The notes below the pieces were generated by a model. It had not been told where the DNA came from. It saw nothing but the letters and a program-made list of their open reading frames with translations, and did not search any database. From Salticus scenicus (taxonomy: Eukaryota > Arthropoda > Arachnida > Araneae > Salticidae), in assembly GCA_963930645.1 (NCBI GenBank), contig OZ005648.1, positions 267,541,830 to 267,605,829 on the forward strand: 64,000 bases of DNA, written 5' to 3'. Every line of letters starts with the position of its first letter. The stretch's first letter is position 1. The position numbers were made by a program, and so were the translations under genes. Shown piece by piece: positions 1 to 10,822 of this stretch.

Positions 1-31
1 TTGTGAGAGAAAGAGCTTGTTGTATTTATAA

Positions 32-660
32 GATAATTTTATTATTTTTTCACTCTGGAGCATACAACACATTTTTAGTGTAATTACTCATTATGAATAT
101 ATCTGTACCCCGGAGGTAAAAGACACCATGTCTATTTTGTGAAAAGAGTTAGCACCATGTTTTTGATGTACCTAACTTGTTTTTGTTTTATATAGAGGCA
201 TTAAGCATTATGCACAATTACTATAGCAGAGATAAGATGACAAATGTAATTAATTAATTTCATTATAATATCATTTCTAAAAATATTTTTTTTTGTGACA
301 TGGTGTCCCTTACCTCCGGGGTACAGATATACGCCTGTGTGAAAAAGAGATTAGATTCATTTTTATTTAATGTTTTTTAACTTTTTAGTTTATATACTAG
401 AATTCAAAATTTTACAGAGGGAAGGGGAAAGGGATGATTTTCCCCCCCTTCTTTAAATAAGATACATGAAATTTTATTTCCATTTTGACAGTAAAATTTA
501 TCTTTTCACGCTTAAATTTTATGCCGATATTTTTTAATTCACATTGTATTCTTTTTTATATGCAATAAAGTTAAAAATAATTAAGCTATTTTGGGAGGGA
601 AAAAATACTTAAATTGAAATTAAGTATTCGGCAAAATACCGAATATTTGGAAAAATCACT
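32..660. repeat. Diverged repeat R, copy 1 (hAT-like end)
   Basis: This sequence resembles 885-1090 plus 7391-7625, starting with the shared words TTTTTCACTCTGGA and ending near ACTATTCGGTGCA. The ending resembles hAT-type termini of the CACCGAAT kind. No coding potential is visible. It is interrupted by the MITE at 102-327, which is absent from the other copy. Identity and true ends are uncertain. Confidence 0.5.
102..327. mobile_element. 226-bp MITE with long TIRs, TA target
   Basis: The ends TCTGTACCCCGGAGGTAA and its complement form inverted repeats of about 35 bp, with a few mismatches further in. TA dinucleotides flank both sides (100-101 and 328-329), as for the Tc1/mariner group. The 165-bp interior is AT-rich and noncoding. 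The other copy of the surrounding repeat lacks it, which supports a real insertion. Superfamily is inferred only from the TA flanks. Confidence 0.8.
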
Positions 661-884
661 ATTCGGTGCAATTCTCTAATATATGTGCGGGTGAGTTTAA
701 GCATGTTGTATCTATTCTCCGACCACATTTCCTGAGACCATGGAAACCTCTGCACAAGTACTAACTCAAAGAGCTCCGATTGACTGGATGTTTACCAAAT
801 TCCAATCTGCCAGTCAATTTCGCACCCCTCTAAGAATTTGGATTTGTTCTCTGTGCTAGTTTTAGGAAACGTCATTACACTACA

Positions 885-1090
885 TTAGATAATTTTGTTT
901 AATTTTTCACTCTGGAACTTACAACATCCTTTTAGTAGTTAATTTATTAGATATACATGCCTGCATGTGAATAAGATTAATTTTTGAAAATTCAAAAAAT
1001 GAAAAATTTTGATTAATTCTTTTTTAATGCATTTGGCTGCTTTAATCTATTTGTTGAAATTCAAGCTTTTACAGAATGATAATATATATA
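885..1090. repeat. Repeat R copy 2, left part
   Basis: Matches the left part of copy 1 without the MITE. It is cut at 1090 by the long-inverted-repeat element and appears to resume at 7391. Confidence 0.5.
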
Positions 1091-1189
1091 CTCTTGCTAA
1101 AAAGTTTAGCAAGATTTGCAAACAATCAGTTTTTTTCAGTTTAAAAACGTATCTCTCGATGAAATGTTTCTAAACATTGGGTATTTAAA

Positions 1190-2168
1190 AAATCTGGTGT
1201 GAAACAACGACTTCCATTACCCACTATTGCACGTATTATATGCATTTTTTGGAGATGTGATCAGAAGACGCAGAATTGAGCTAATGAAACAGAAAACTAA
1301 AAATTTTCCAGTACGAGAAAGTTAATACATGTTTGTGGTAAATGCATGAAAATGTTAAAGCATAGAAGAGAGTTTACATAGCAAGGTTAAAAAAAAAAAA
1401 AAAAAAAAAAAAAATTATACACCAATTTCCAAGATCTAAAACTGATCTATCTGATCAGGATGACTATTAATTTTCCTGTAATAGTCCCGTAAAGCACGAG
1501 AAAGGATATCTAAAATGGGTTTATGTAAGTTTTCAAGAAAATTGTTAAAGCTGTTTCTCAGACACCAAGTTTTACCAAAACTTGTCATATTCAGTTATTG
1601 ACCGGAAAACAACAATTACATGCAAAAGGATATTTAAAAGAGGGTTAATATGGCAAGTTTGAAAAAAATTCATACAGCTGTTTTGAAAGGAACGCACTTG
1701 CAAGACCTGAAATTCAGCTATTTATATAGGATGCATATCAATTTTCCTGAACTAACCAACTATATCATTCGAAAAGACATCTAAGAATGTTTATATAGCA
1801 AGTTTGAAGAAAATCGTTAAAGCGTTTTTCAGATATGGACTTCCTGTTTTGGATGTCTCACTTCTGTTTTTCCAATTTTCACCAAAATTTGAAAAATTCA
1901 CCTGTACACCAGTTCTGTCTCAATTCCGAAGTTTCGTAGCTGAATCTTTATTAGTTTTGGAGATATGATAGAAGATTCCCCACATACATACATACATACA
2001 TACATACATACATACACACACGCACACACACTGACCAATTGCCAAAAACCACTTTCTTGGACTCAGGAGACCTTAAAACATGTAAATCAGATGAAATCTT
2101 GATATTGAATATTTGGACCGAATACAATACTTCCATTACCTACGGTAGCCGGGTAATGGAAGTAAAAA
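1190..2168 (-). mobile_element. Helitron-like noncoding element, family C (copy C1)
   Basis: One end starts AATCTGG followed by a GTGTG/CACAC palindrome and the subterminal word ACTTCCATTACCC. The other end (2129-2163) is a hairpin whose arms are that same word and its complement. Between them lie degenerate tandem units of about 150-200 bp (1250-1970), an ACAT/CA microsatellite (1983-2030) and a module beginning GGACTCAGG (about 2058-2128) that recurs in families A, B and E. Comparison with the unbroken arm at 7290-7385 indicates entry at TTTAAA|TAACTGG with no clear duplication. Other copies are at 26165 and 27404. Confidence 0.7.
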
Positions 2169-3078
2169 CTGGATCTTCCTCATGTTTTTCAGTGAAGATT
2201 GGTTTAAGACAGCATTTAAGCAGCCGATAACAAATTGAGAAAAATCAATAATGTTTGTGATTGTTGGGTGAACAAAATGAACTGTAACTTCAGGATATGT
2301 TAATACAGACCCGGTTTAATTTGTGGATGAATTTGTGAGATGATAGCATATTAAATAATGGAGATATAAGCATTTATTCTAAAACTCAAAAAAAAAAAAA
2401 AAAAAAAAAAGCTAGTTTTTTATTTATAATATACAGAGTTTTTAACGAAAATTATTTCCACTTTCAGATAATTTGGAAAAACACTTAAAACAATACACTG
2501 CAATCCGAATACAAATATCTCCTGAAATAGGAACATTTTTATGAAAACTTGTTCACTGTGCATGTGCAAAAGATTAAAAAAAAATATATTGCACAGATTG
2601 AAAGTAAGGATGAAACGGATATCCGGTAACTATTTGGTATCCAGCTGAGTTTCAAATATCCGATGAGGTACCAGATAGCACTCTGGATACGGATATCCGG
2701 CAATTTCACGCCAGATATCCGAAGCATAAAATTCAAGCTTAAACTCCCCTCAAATAAAAATTTTGAGGCAAATTTTTAAGTTTTCTAGATTAATTGTAGC
2801 GTAAAGGTAAAAAAAAAAAAAAAAAGTTAGCCTTTGTGAAATTTCAAATTAGTCACTTTAGCAAACAAATTTAAACAAAAGTAGCTTCAGGTCTAAGAAA
2901 TATAGAAGCCTTCTTTAATGTTATGCAGAGTTAGCTAGGTTTTACCAGAATGATCTATAACATTCCCCTAATCTTAACCATAACAATAAAAAGAGCTGTT
3001 GATTGTTATTCCTAAACAAATGATATTCATTCTGTGCAGTGCATATAAATCTGTTTTCATGACTTTTGTTTAATATGT

Positions 3079-3520
3079 CAGGGTTGCCACTCAAACAGGA
3101 AAATGAAATTCCCTGACTTTTCCAGGTTCGTTCTGAGAAAAGTCTAGTCTAACCATATATTGAGTACTGGTTGTGTTGAAGGCAAAATAATTACGGGACT
3201 ATTTGGGAAAAAAAATAAAAAATAAATAGATATGACAAAAGTTACATACAAAAATAGCTTCTGTCGCTTATAAGCAGAATAAGAAATTTCTTTCAGGAGC
3301 GGAAAGGAAGGCTGGTGATGTTTAAAAAATCATGGAAGTTAAAAAAAATCAGAAAAATGACTCTACGTTGGTAGAAAATTTGTTTTTTCTTCAGCAACCA
3401 TCATATGAAATTCCCTGACATTTCCAGATTCTGGCTAAATTATTCAAATTCCCTGACTTTTATGGTCAGTTTTCGAATTCCTTGACTAGTCCAGGTTCTC
3501 CAGGTAGCGTGGCAACCCTG
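3079..3520. mobile_element. hAT-type MITE, CAGGGTTGCCAC ends, 6-bp TSD
   Basis: The TIRs are CAGGGTTGCCAC and GTGGCAACCCTG, flanked by the exact 6-bp repeat ATATGT (3073-3078 and 3521-3526). Variants of CCCTGACTTTTCCAG are repeated about five times near the two ends, resembling transposase-binding subterminal repeats. Noncoding. Confidence 0.85.
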
Positions 3521-3776
3521 ATATGTTTTAGACTATTTAGTAATATTGTTAAGTATTGAAAATAAAAATTGTTAGATTATTTCAAAAATGAGTCAAATAA
3601 TATGCATTTATTGAATAGAACCTGACTGTTTATTTACAATCCACTTTTTCATATATAAGAAAGTTGTTGTTTTTGTGACCGTATACTTATACTGGCAGAG
3701 CATCTACATTGCCTGTGCCATCTTACCTATTCGGTTAAATGTGCCATCTACTACCTATTTTACTTGTATTTGAAAA

Positions 3777-3850
<74 letters not shown>
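3777..3850. repeat. Poly(A) plus (TA)n microsatellite
   Basis: A run of A of about 20 is followed by two (TA)n blocks separated by a short AT stretch. Confidence 0.95.
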
Positions 3851-3851
<1 letters not shown>

Positions 3852-4169
3852 TTACGCTTTTAATGGAATACCTTGCTAAAACACCTGAATTTAGAATTCC
3901 CTGTTATGTTGCATAGATATATTTCCAAAAATTAAAATTACTTCAAATAAAAGTACATATTTAAATTTTCAGAAAGTCTGTACTTTCAGATTGTTAAAGA
4001 AGTAAAAAAATTTTTTGAAAGTTCAATTATTTAAAGTTTTTGATTTTGCACGTTAGAAAAATTTAACTTTTAATTAAAAAATTTTAATAAATTATCTAAA
4101 ATTTTCTTTATTATCTGTACAGAATATAAAATAAGTAAAAATTATACAAAGAAAAAAAATTCGTTTTGA

Positions 4170-4956
4170 ATTATTGCTTTCTTCTACGTTAAATAGAAGG
4201 AAGTATTGGATTCATAAAAATTTTTAACTTCCACTTTTCAATGGATCTACCTACAGATTTTGAAGGAACCAAAACACAATTTGTCTATTCTTAGAAAATG
4301 TCTGTCTGACAAAAATTTTGTGTAGCAGCTCTAGTTTAAGAGTTAATGCATAGAATTTCATATAAATTTATACACCTAACAAAAACAACAAAAAAAGGTA
4401 CCCATCAATTTTTGGTGCAAATCACTCAACAGGTGGTGGTGTTATACTGTGATTTCTCCTATTTAAAGGAATACTATATCTCAGCTTCTACTGTGTATAA
4501 TTAAAAAAAAAAAAAACTGTATGTGACAAAAATTCTGTCCAACTGTACCTCTGAAACTGTGCATAATTACATATAAATTTATATGTAGTTTCAGCATGAC
4601 ATAAATCTGTGCCTATCAACTTTTGGTGCATATGGCTCAACAGGTGATGCTGCTGTACTGTGATTTATGCAACATAAAGGAAGGCTATACCTCAGGAACT
4701 ACTGCACAGAATTTCATAGAAATACATGTGTACATGCACCTTGGCATACATTAGTGCCTACCAACTTTTGGTGCCAATCATTCAACAGGTGGTGCTGTTA
4801 AACAGTGCTTTTTGAAATTTTGGAGAAGGCCATATCTTAGGTTCCGTTGCGTATAATTACATGAAACTTTATGTTAGAGGGGCATTATAAGAAATTATGC
4901 TGATTCAATCTGGGTGCATGTTTGCCAATAGGTAATGCTGCTATATGGAAATTTCT

Positions 4957-4990
<34 letters not shown>

Positions 4991-5699
4991 TATACTTCAG
5001 ATTCTATTGTGCAGAGTTGCAGAAAATTTGGTATGTGAGAGAGACTTCCATTATGAAACACTTTTGTGATTTATTTTGGGTGTATATCAGTCAACAGGTG
5101 GCAATACTGCACTGCAATTTACCTCATGAATAGACCAAGCCTCAATTTCTCCGACATAAGTACATAAAAGTTGATATGTAAGACAACCATTATGACAGAG
5201 ATGAGAGTAGAAATTGACAAAAAGTCTGAAAAATGTGCAAAACTCAAAGATAATTTTTGCAATTAAAGAAGGTAGACACACAAAATCATACTTTTTATAA
5301 GCAAAAATGGAGAATATATGAAAATAAATTGTTTAAAAACATGTGAAAAGAAAGAAAATTAAACAAAATAAAAATATTTAAAAAGAAAGTAATCTGAAAT
5401 TACTTTTAAAAAATTAAGAAAAGTCTGAAATTTCTACTAAAGTCTGAAAACTCTCATCTCTGTTATGAAAACGAATGTTGATTTTATTTAGGTGTATATC
5501 AGTAGATAGGTGGAGCTGCTGTTATGATTTTTCACAAGCCTATTCTCAGCATCTGTTGATTAAAATTGTGCCGAACTGCATATGCAAAATATTTATTGTG
5601 AGAAGTTATCGTTAAACTTTTGTACAATTTAAACAGTAAATGGCACTGTTATATAGAATGATATAGCAGAAAGTTTTGTGATTACCACAACGTATTAGT
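4170..5699 (+). mobile_element. Helitron-like noncoding element, family A (copy A1)
   Basis: The left end is a hairpin (about 4175-4205; arms CTTTCTTCTA and its complement). The right end, read on the complementary strand, is ACTAATACGTTGTGG with a short palindrome, then the same CTTTCT subterminal word. The core is a degenerate tandem array; the marker GGTGC...CAACAGGTGG recurs near 4420, 4628, 4769, 4912, 5077 and 5491, a spacing of about 140-210 bp. It lies inside the hAT at 2605-6144 and contains a MITE at 5196-5462. A related copy at 36183-37367 shares both termini. Confidence 0.7.
5196..5462. mobile_element. hAT-type MITE, CAGAGATGAGAGT ends, 6-bp TSD
   Basis: The ends CAGAGATGAGAGT and ACTCTCATCTCTG are perfect inverted repeats, flanked by the exact 6-bp repeat TTATGA (5190-5195 and 5463-5468). 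The word AAAGTCTGAAA recurs near both ends. It is the innermost layer of the left nest. Confidence 0.85.
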
Positions 5700-6399
5700 T
5701 TTCCTACGAAAATAATCTTTCAACTATGATTATATTATTAAAATATTTTGTTTCATATTCTTTATACTAGTATTGTAAAATATATTTAAATAATAAGTTT
5801 TAGTTTTGTAATTCTGAACAAATTCTATCTTTTTCTGACAATACTTTTCATGACAAACTGCAAGTATAGGAATAAGTATGTGTTTTAAAAGTGTTTTTCT
5901 TCATAGTAATATTGCACAAATACATAAAATATTAAATATGTTTGAGTAAATTACATTTAAAATGTTTTCAAAAGAATAGTATATGAAAATCTGTTTCTAT
6001 TTTATTGTTTAAAAAAAAGGAAAGAAACGAAATACACAAAAAACAAAACTAATGCCAGATATCCGATCTGGATATTCGTATCCGGCAGGCACAAGAGCTC
6101 TGGATATCCGATATCCGGCAAAATCACTATCCGTTTCATCCATAATTGAAAGCTAGATATATTGGCCAACTTTTGTCAAAAGTGCATTTCAATTGAATAA
6201 AAATTAAGCAAATTATTCGAAAAAGAATGAGCTAGATTTTAGATATTTTCCATGAGTTGAAATTTCTTAAGGGGTTTTTCACATGCCGCACAATTAATTT
6301 GAAGATCCAATTATTTCAACCATGCTCCAAATATACTTTTCTGTGAAAAACCCCTTATAAGCTTATAACTCTAACATATTACCATGTTTTTATTAACTT

Positions 6400-6530
6400 C
6401 TATTCTTGTTTGTTTGCCCGGAAAAAATCTTGCAATCGAATTTTAATTAACTTCCCTACTTTGCTAGACATTTGAAACTTTTACAATAGCTCAGAACCCG
6501 ATGATAAAACAATACTTCGAAGTCTGATTA
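6400..6530 (-). repeat. Fragment of tandem-repeat family D
   Basis: The complement resembles the units at 20290-21765: GTTTGTTTG tail, TTGCAATCGA, TAACTTCCC, TAGACATTTGAAAC. It lies in the loop of the long-inverted-repeat element. Confidence 0.5.
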
Positions 6531-7390
6531 CTTTTCTTATAATTAATTAAAATATGAAAATAATAGCATCCTAATAGCGTTAAAATAGCCATTAAAATAT
6601 TAGCTATAATTTAATTGTTGCCAAAAAAAATTTACGAGTTCATTTACTTTCGACATAAAAATAAATATATTTAATTAAACATGAACATTAAAAAATTATA
6701 AACAGTTAAATTATGCATCTCACAAAAATTGACGTCATTATCACTAAAAATTTTATGCACATTGATAAGAGCTCTATGATTCATCAGAAAATTTAAAACA
6801 TGGTATATATAGTTTTTTTTTTTAATCTTATAATTTTTTTTTGTTTATTTACTAAGATTTGTGAGATAAGGGTTTTTCCCAAAAAAAGAACTTCTGCTAA
6901 GTAGTTAAAAGAATTGGATCTTTAAATTAATTACATGGCATGTGAAAAACCTTTAAGAAATTTCAACTATTGGGAAATATCTAACACCTAGCTCGTTCTT
7001 TTCCGGATTTACTTAATTTTTACTCTATTCAAATGCACTTTTGACAAAAGCTGCCCAATATATCTAGCTTTCAACCTATGCAATAATTTTTTTTTCTTTT
7101 GCACATATGCAGTAAAAACACTCATATTTTCATGAGATATTTGTATTCCGATTGCAGAATATTGTTTTAAAAATATTTTTTCAAATTATCTAAAAGTGGG
7201 AATAATTTTCGTTATTTCTCAATTTGTTACCGACCCCCTAAATGCTGTCTTAAACTAATCTACACTGAAAAACATGAGGAAGGCCCAGTTATTTAAATAT
7301 CCAATGTTTGAAAACATTTCATCGAGAGATAAGTTCTTAAACTGAAAAAAACTGATCGTTTGCAAATCTTGCTAAATTTTTGAGCAGGAG

Positions 7391-7625
7391 TGTATATATT
7401 TCTATTTTGAACATAAAATTTATCTTTTAATGCTTAGATTTTACAGCAATACCTTTTCATTTACAACACTAATTCTTTTTTATATATAATAAATGAGAAA
7501 AATAATTAAGCTATTCTGGATATAGAAAAATAGTTACAAGAAATTTAAGTTTTCAACCAAATACCAAAGGTTCTGTCAAAATTTTGACCGAGAAAATTTG
7601 GTAAAAATTACTATTCGGTACAGCT
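7391..7625. repeat. Repeat R copy 2, right part
   Basis: It resembles 480-645 in direct orientation (AAAATTTATCTTTT through AATAATTAAGCTATT to ACTATTCGGT). It continues the copy interrupted at 1090. Confidence 0.5.
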
Positions 7626-7720
7626 TTAGTTCAGACGTCTGAAATTTCTTCAAAATAACATAAGAACCTTTTATCAAAGTTCCATTTTTTTTTTTTTTTT
7701 AAACACCAAATACAGTGAAA

Positions 7721-7765
7721 CCTCTTATAATGGTCACTCCGAACAATATGGCCGGCCACTTTATC
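7721..7765 (+). mobile_element. Pogo/Tigger-like terminal sequence
   Basis: TACAGTGAAACCTCTTATAA resembles pogo/Tigger TIRs, with the expected leading TA. No matching right end was found with confidence. A similar word, TACAGTGAAACCCC, occurs at 8156. Confidence 0.4.
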
Positions 7766-7848
7766 TTCACATTTTCTTATAATTTTGGGATATTTTCTGA
7801 AATTAGTTTTAGGTGGAAAAACGTTTTATTTTCAGAAAATAGATAGTT

Positions 7849-8100
7849 TTGTTAATTTTGACAGAAATTCTGAATAAAATAAATTTCAGATTTCTGGAAA
7901 TCAGGAATTTGAAAGCTAGTATAATAGATAACATAACAGATAATGAAGAATTTAATATCGTAAATGGAGCCGGAATGACAATAAATATTATTAAATATGT
8001 GAATGTTGATTGCGACTTAGAAGTCTCGTTTACCTTTAATACACAGAACTTATTAAAAGAAAATAATGAAGAGGGTGAAAAGGAAAGTGAAAAGAATTAG
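7849..8100 (+). pseudogene. Possible C-terminal remnant of a pogo/Tigger transposase
   Basis: An 83-codon open stretch includes YVNVDCDL and ends in a Glu/Lys-rich tail (LLKENNEEGEKESEKN). C-terminal regions of CENP-B-like Tigger transposases often have an aromatic-x-D-x-D segment followed by an acidic tail, and Tigger-like terminal words lie at 7721 and 8156. No catalytic DDE residues are present. The assignment rests on weak resemblance and context; it may be a chance open frame. Confidence 0.25.
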
Positions 8101-8984
8101 GATCCAAAATTATAGCATAGAATCTTATTCTGATGTTTTTTCAAGTTCCAGAGATACAGTGAAACCCCGATTTATTGTTCCCGCATTCATCGTTTTCTGC
8201 ATTGATAATTTTATTCCTATGGTCCCTGCACTAACTGCATTTAAATAATGTTAACGGAACCCGCATATATCGTTCTTCAAAAAGTCATTTTCCTGCATTC
8301 ATCAGTGTAAAATTTTTCTTCTGACCGAAATGAAATTGAAAATCAAACAATCAGGGGCCACCGCTAGGCATTAGGCAACTCGGGCAATGCCTGAGGGTGG
8401 CAGTTATCTAAGAGCGGCCCTCAAATCATTAAAACAAACTATAAAAAATAAAAAATTAAGCAAGTTGGGGGAAAAAAAAAATTATAAAAATATACATTGG
8501 AAAAAAGACCCCCAATGCTCACAAAAGAATTTAAATTGGTTGAAAAAACTGCTGCTAGTAAAATTCATCAATAAATCAAATAAGACATATGAAAAGGACG
8601 GTATGAGAAATGCGAAGGCACAAAGCCTTCCGCTTGTAATAGGAAACTATATTTGCATGGGTCCGATGTCCGATTCCTTGTAAGGTTTCAACATAACAGA
8701 TAACACCAGACTAGCCTAGACAGATATATTCTGAGAATGCTTTAATTCGGTGACAACAGATGAGTACTTAGAATAGAACCCAGTCCTATGTGTATGCAAC
8801 AAAAAACTATTACTGACCAGATATTAATTTGAACATAAATAAGGGATATATATATATATATATAGTGTATGGAGTTTTCTACATAGGTGGTCTTAAGAAA
8901 AAGTTAAAATTATTCTACAAGTATGAAACTGAATAGAATCCATGTGTGTGAAAGAAAAATAAAACACTGAATTTGAGATGCATT

Positions 8985-9421
8985 ATGAGCTGCATAAATT
9001 TCGTGAATCTAGTAAAGATTTTTTTCAGGGATACAAGGAAAAATTCCTTAACATTATAGAATATGGGCCCAATTTTTTAAAAGTGTGATAGCATCTAAAT
9101 GCCTTACTCGATTGAGCTGAAAATTTAAGCTCATATTATAGGTCACAGTCACACAAACGGCATAGATTTTGGTGAATTTAACACTGATAGATTTTTTACA
9201 GGGAAGGGACACAAAGAAATATTGTTTATCATTAGGATCTATCATCTATGTGCTGAAATGATTCTATGTACAATAGCAAAAATTAAACTATGGAGAAAGA
9301 TATTCATACACCCTATTATAATTTTCACTTTTGTTTATTTAAGGACTTATCTTATTTTAATTTATTTATACAACTGTTAATTACTTAATGTTCAGAAAGT
9401 CGAGTGGAGTAACTAGATTTT
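8985..9421 (+). mobile_element. Helitron-like family B fragment (B2)
   Basis: It contains two tandem units (marker CAGGGA...ACAAAGAAA) and the terminal segment TTAATGTTCAGAAAGTCGAG seen at 23431-23473 and 46985-47050. The opposite hairpin end is not recognisable, so it is probably truncated on the left. Confidence 0.6.
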
Positions 9422-9464
9422 TTTTATGCATTGTCTAAACAGTGTACAATTTACCTAAAATTTT

Positions 9465-9471
<7 letters not shown>

Positions 9472-9498
<27 letters not shown>
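9472..9498 (+). repeat. Poly(A) tract
   Basis: A run of about 27 A. Comparable runs of 15-30 A or T occur throughout the window and are not all listed. Confidence 0.95.
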
Positions 9499-9500
<2 letters not shown>

Positions 9501-9562
9501 TAAATAGAATTTCACATTAATTTAATTAAAAGTACACTTAAAATTTATGCAAATTGGATATT

Positions 9563-9791
9563 AGCCCACCAGCAGCCGAGCGGTTTTGCGCTTGAAGTTG
9601 GCAGACGTGAAGTGCCGAGTTTGATCCTAGGTCGCACTCGTCGACTTAGCCGCTCGGAGTTCTCCAGTGATTTTCTCTGAAACTTGCGTAAATATGGGCT
9701 AGGACCCCTCAAAAAGACCCCCCATGGAGGACACTCCCCCTCAGGCCTACGACCCTAGTGCAGTAAATCAGCCTTAATACACACAACCTAA
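9563..9791 (+). mobile_element. tRNA-derived SINE
   Basis: The head holds an A-box-like AGCCGAGCGGTT and a B-box-like GAGTTTGATCC about 45 bp apart, as in Ser/Leu-type tRNA. The body is GTAAATATGGG...GGACCCC and so on. A second copy lies inverted at 12500-12712 (same head, different decay) and a poorer one at 17880-18055. Three copies sharing head and body support a SINE rather than a tRNA gene. Confidence 0.65.
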
Positions 9792-9929
9792 CCCAAATTT
9801 GATTTTAGTTTTAGAGATTTTCGTGGATGTTACATATGTTTGGTATCTAAGAAATGTTTAGTGTAGCATCTCGATATGATATGCATTTAGAACACCTATT
9901 TCCTGTTACTGTTTTTTTTTTTTTTTTGA

Positions 9930-10085
9930 GATATGGTGATAACAGACACACTGGTTAACCACCAGATACCTGTTTTTCAGATTCAGGGAGCCCCAAAACA
10001 TATAAATATTACAAAACCTCAATTTTGAAAATTTCACCATAAAACAATACTTTCTCTAGCATATATGTATAAGAGAAAGTAAAAC
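9930..10085 (-). mobile_element. Helitron-like end module (family E fragment)
   Basis: It carries the conserved module (CAGATTCAGGGAGCCCCAAAA) followed by a hairpin at about 10050-10083 with arms TACTTTCTCT and AGAGAAAGTA. The layout is the same as the equivalent ends of families A-C. The other end is not found. Confidence 0.5.
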
Positions 10086-10164
10086 TATTGTTTGTATCAA
10101 CATATTGAATAAGAAAATTAAAATAAGGAAAAAAAAAAAAGATGAAAAGAAAAGAAATCCTTAA

Positions 10165-10617
10165 GAGGGGTTTAACAGTCTCCTTTCTCAGTAATCCTAT
10201 TTTGTATTATAAGGATGTCTCATTCAAAAATAAAGTTTTTCAAATTCTATTTTTTTTAATTCAATTCTTTCAACATGTCGCTTTTTACCTCAAGGAACAA
10301 TATATATATATACATACATATAAAGAATTATTTTTTTTATTAACTGCTCCCTAAATTTCATAATGCTAACTTAAGGCTCTAATTTTGAAATTTCGAAAAA
10401 GAATACTTAAACTTATTTTTAGTTACTTACTTATTATTTTAATTGCTTTCTAAGATAAAAGGTAATATGTTAACAACAATAAAAAAAAAAAAAAAAAAAA
10501 AAAACCAGAATTCAAAAAATTTTATTTATGAGTGCGATATCCTTATAATACAAATCAACAAAAATCCCATAGGATAACAAGAAAAGGAGTAAGAGAAAAT
10601 TTAACTACCAACCCCTC
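10165..10617. mobile_element. MITE with TTAA target duplication, long TIRs
   Basis: TTAA lies on both sides (10161-10164 and 10618-10621). The ends GAGGGGTT and AACCCCTC are inverted, and the inverted similarity extends about 100 bp inward (TGTATTATAAGGAT on both arms). A TTAA target is typical of piggyBac- and Kolobok-type elements. Part of the interior resembles the TTAA MITE at 51056-51472. Noncoding. Confidence 0.7.
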
Positions 10618-10822
10618 TTAAAGAAATTATTGAAGTCAACTTATACACATGCCTATTACAAAATTTGTCTCTAAAAATGTCAAGTGAAAATTTTAAGCTT
10701 AGGACGAGTAATTCTAATAAATGATATCATTGGAATGCCATAAATTCTGTAACGTCTAAATGTATATTGCTCCAATGTATAAATCTGCCAATATATGAAG
10801 GATTAAAACAAGAAATTTAATA

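Larger units (their letters stand above)
2605..6144. mobile_element. hAT-type transposon, nonautonomous, 8-bp TSD
   Basis: The TIRs are TAAGGATGAAACGGATA and, as complement of the right end, TATGGATGAAACGGATA. The exact 8-bp duplication ATTGAAAG flanks them (2597-2604 and 6145-6152), the hallmark of hAT insertion. Both subterminal regions carry repeated GATATCCGG words (2620-2730 and 6055-6125). No transposase reading frame survives. About 2.0 kb of the 3.5 kb is later insertions (3079-3520 and 4170-5699). Confidence 0.85.
1091..7390. mobile_element. Long-inverted-repeat element, TA target, heavily interrupted
   Basis: The ends are inverted copies (CTCTTGCTAAAAAGTTTAGC on the left; the complement of the right end reads CTCCTGCTCAAAAATTTAGC) next to TA-rich flanks. 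The inverted match continues through 2169-2235, 2440-2604 and 6145-6345 on the left, against one unbroken right arm at about 6880-7390, giving arms of roughly 500 bp around a loop at 6345-6880. The left arm has been split by a Helitron-like element (1190-2168), a segment of about 200 bp (2240-2436) and a hAT (2605-6144). The intact right arm therefore shows the pre-insertion sequence. No transposase is visible. Confidence 0.75.

Noticed and set aside
9563..9650. tRNA gene in the head of the SINE
   Set aside because: Promoter boxes are present but the arms do not pair well, and the same head with a conserved body recurs at 12500-12712.
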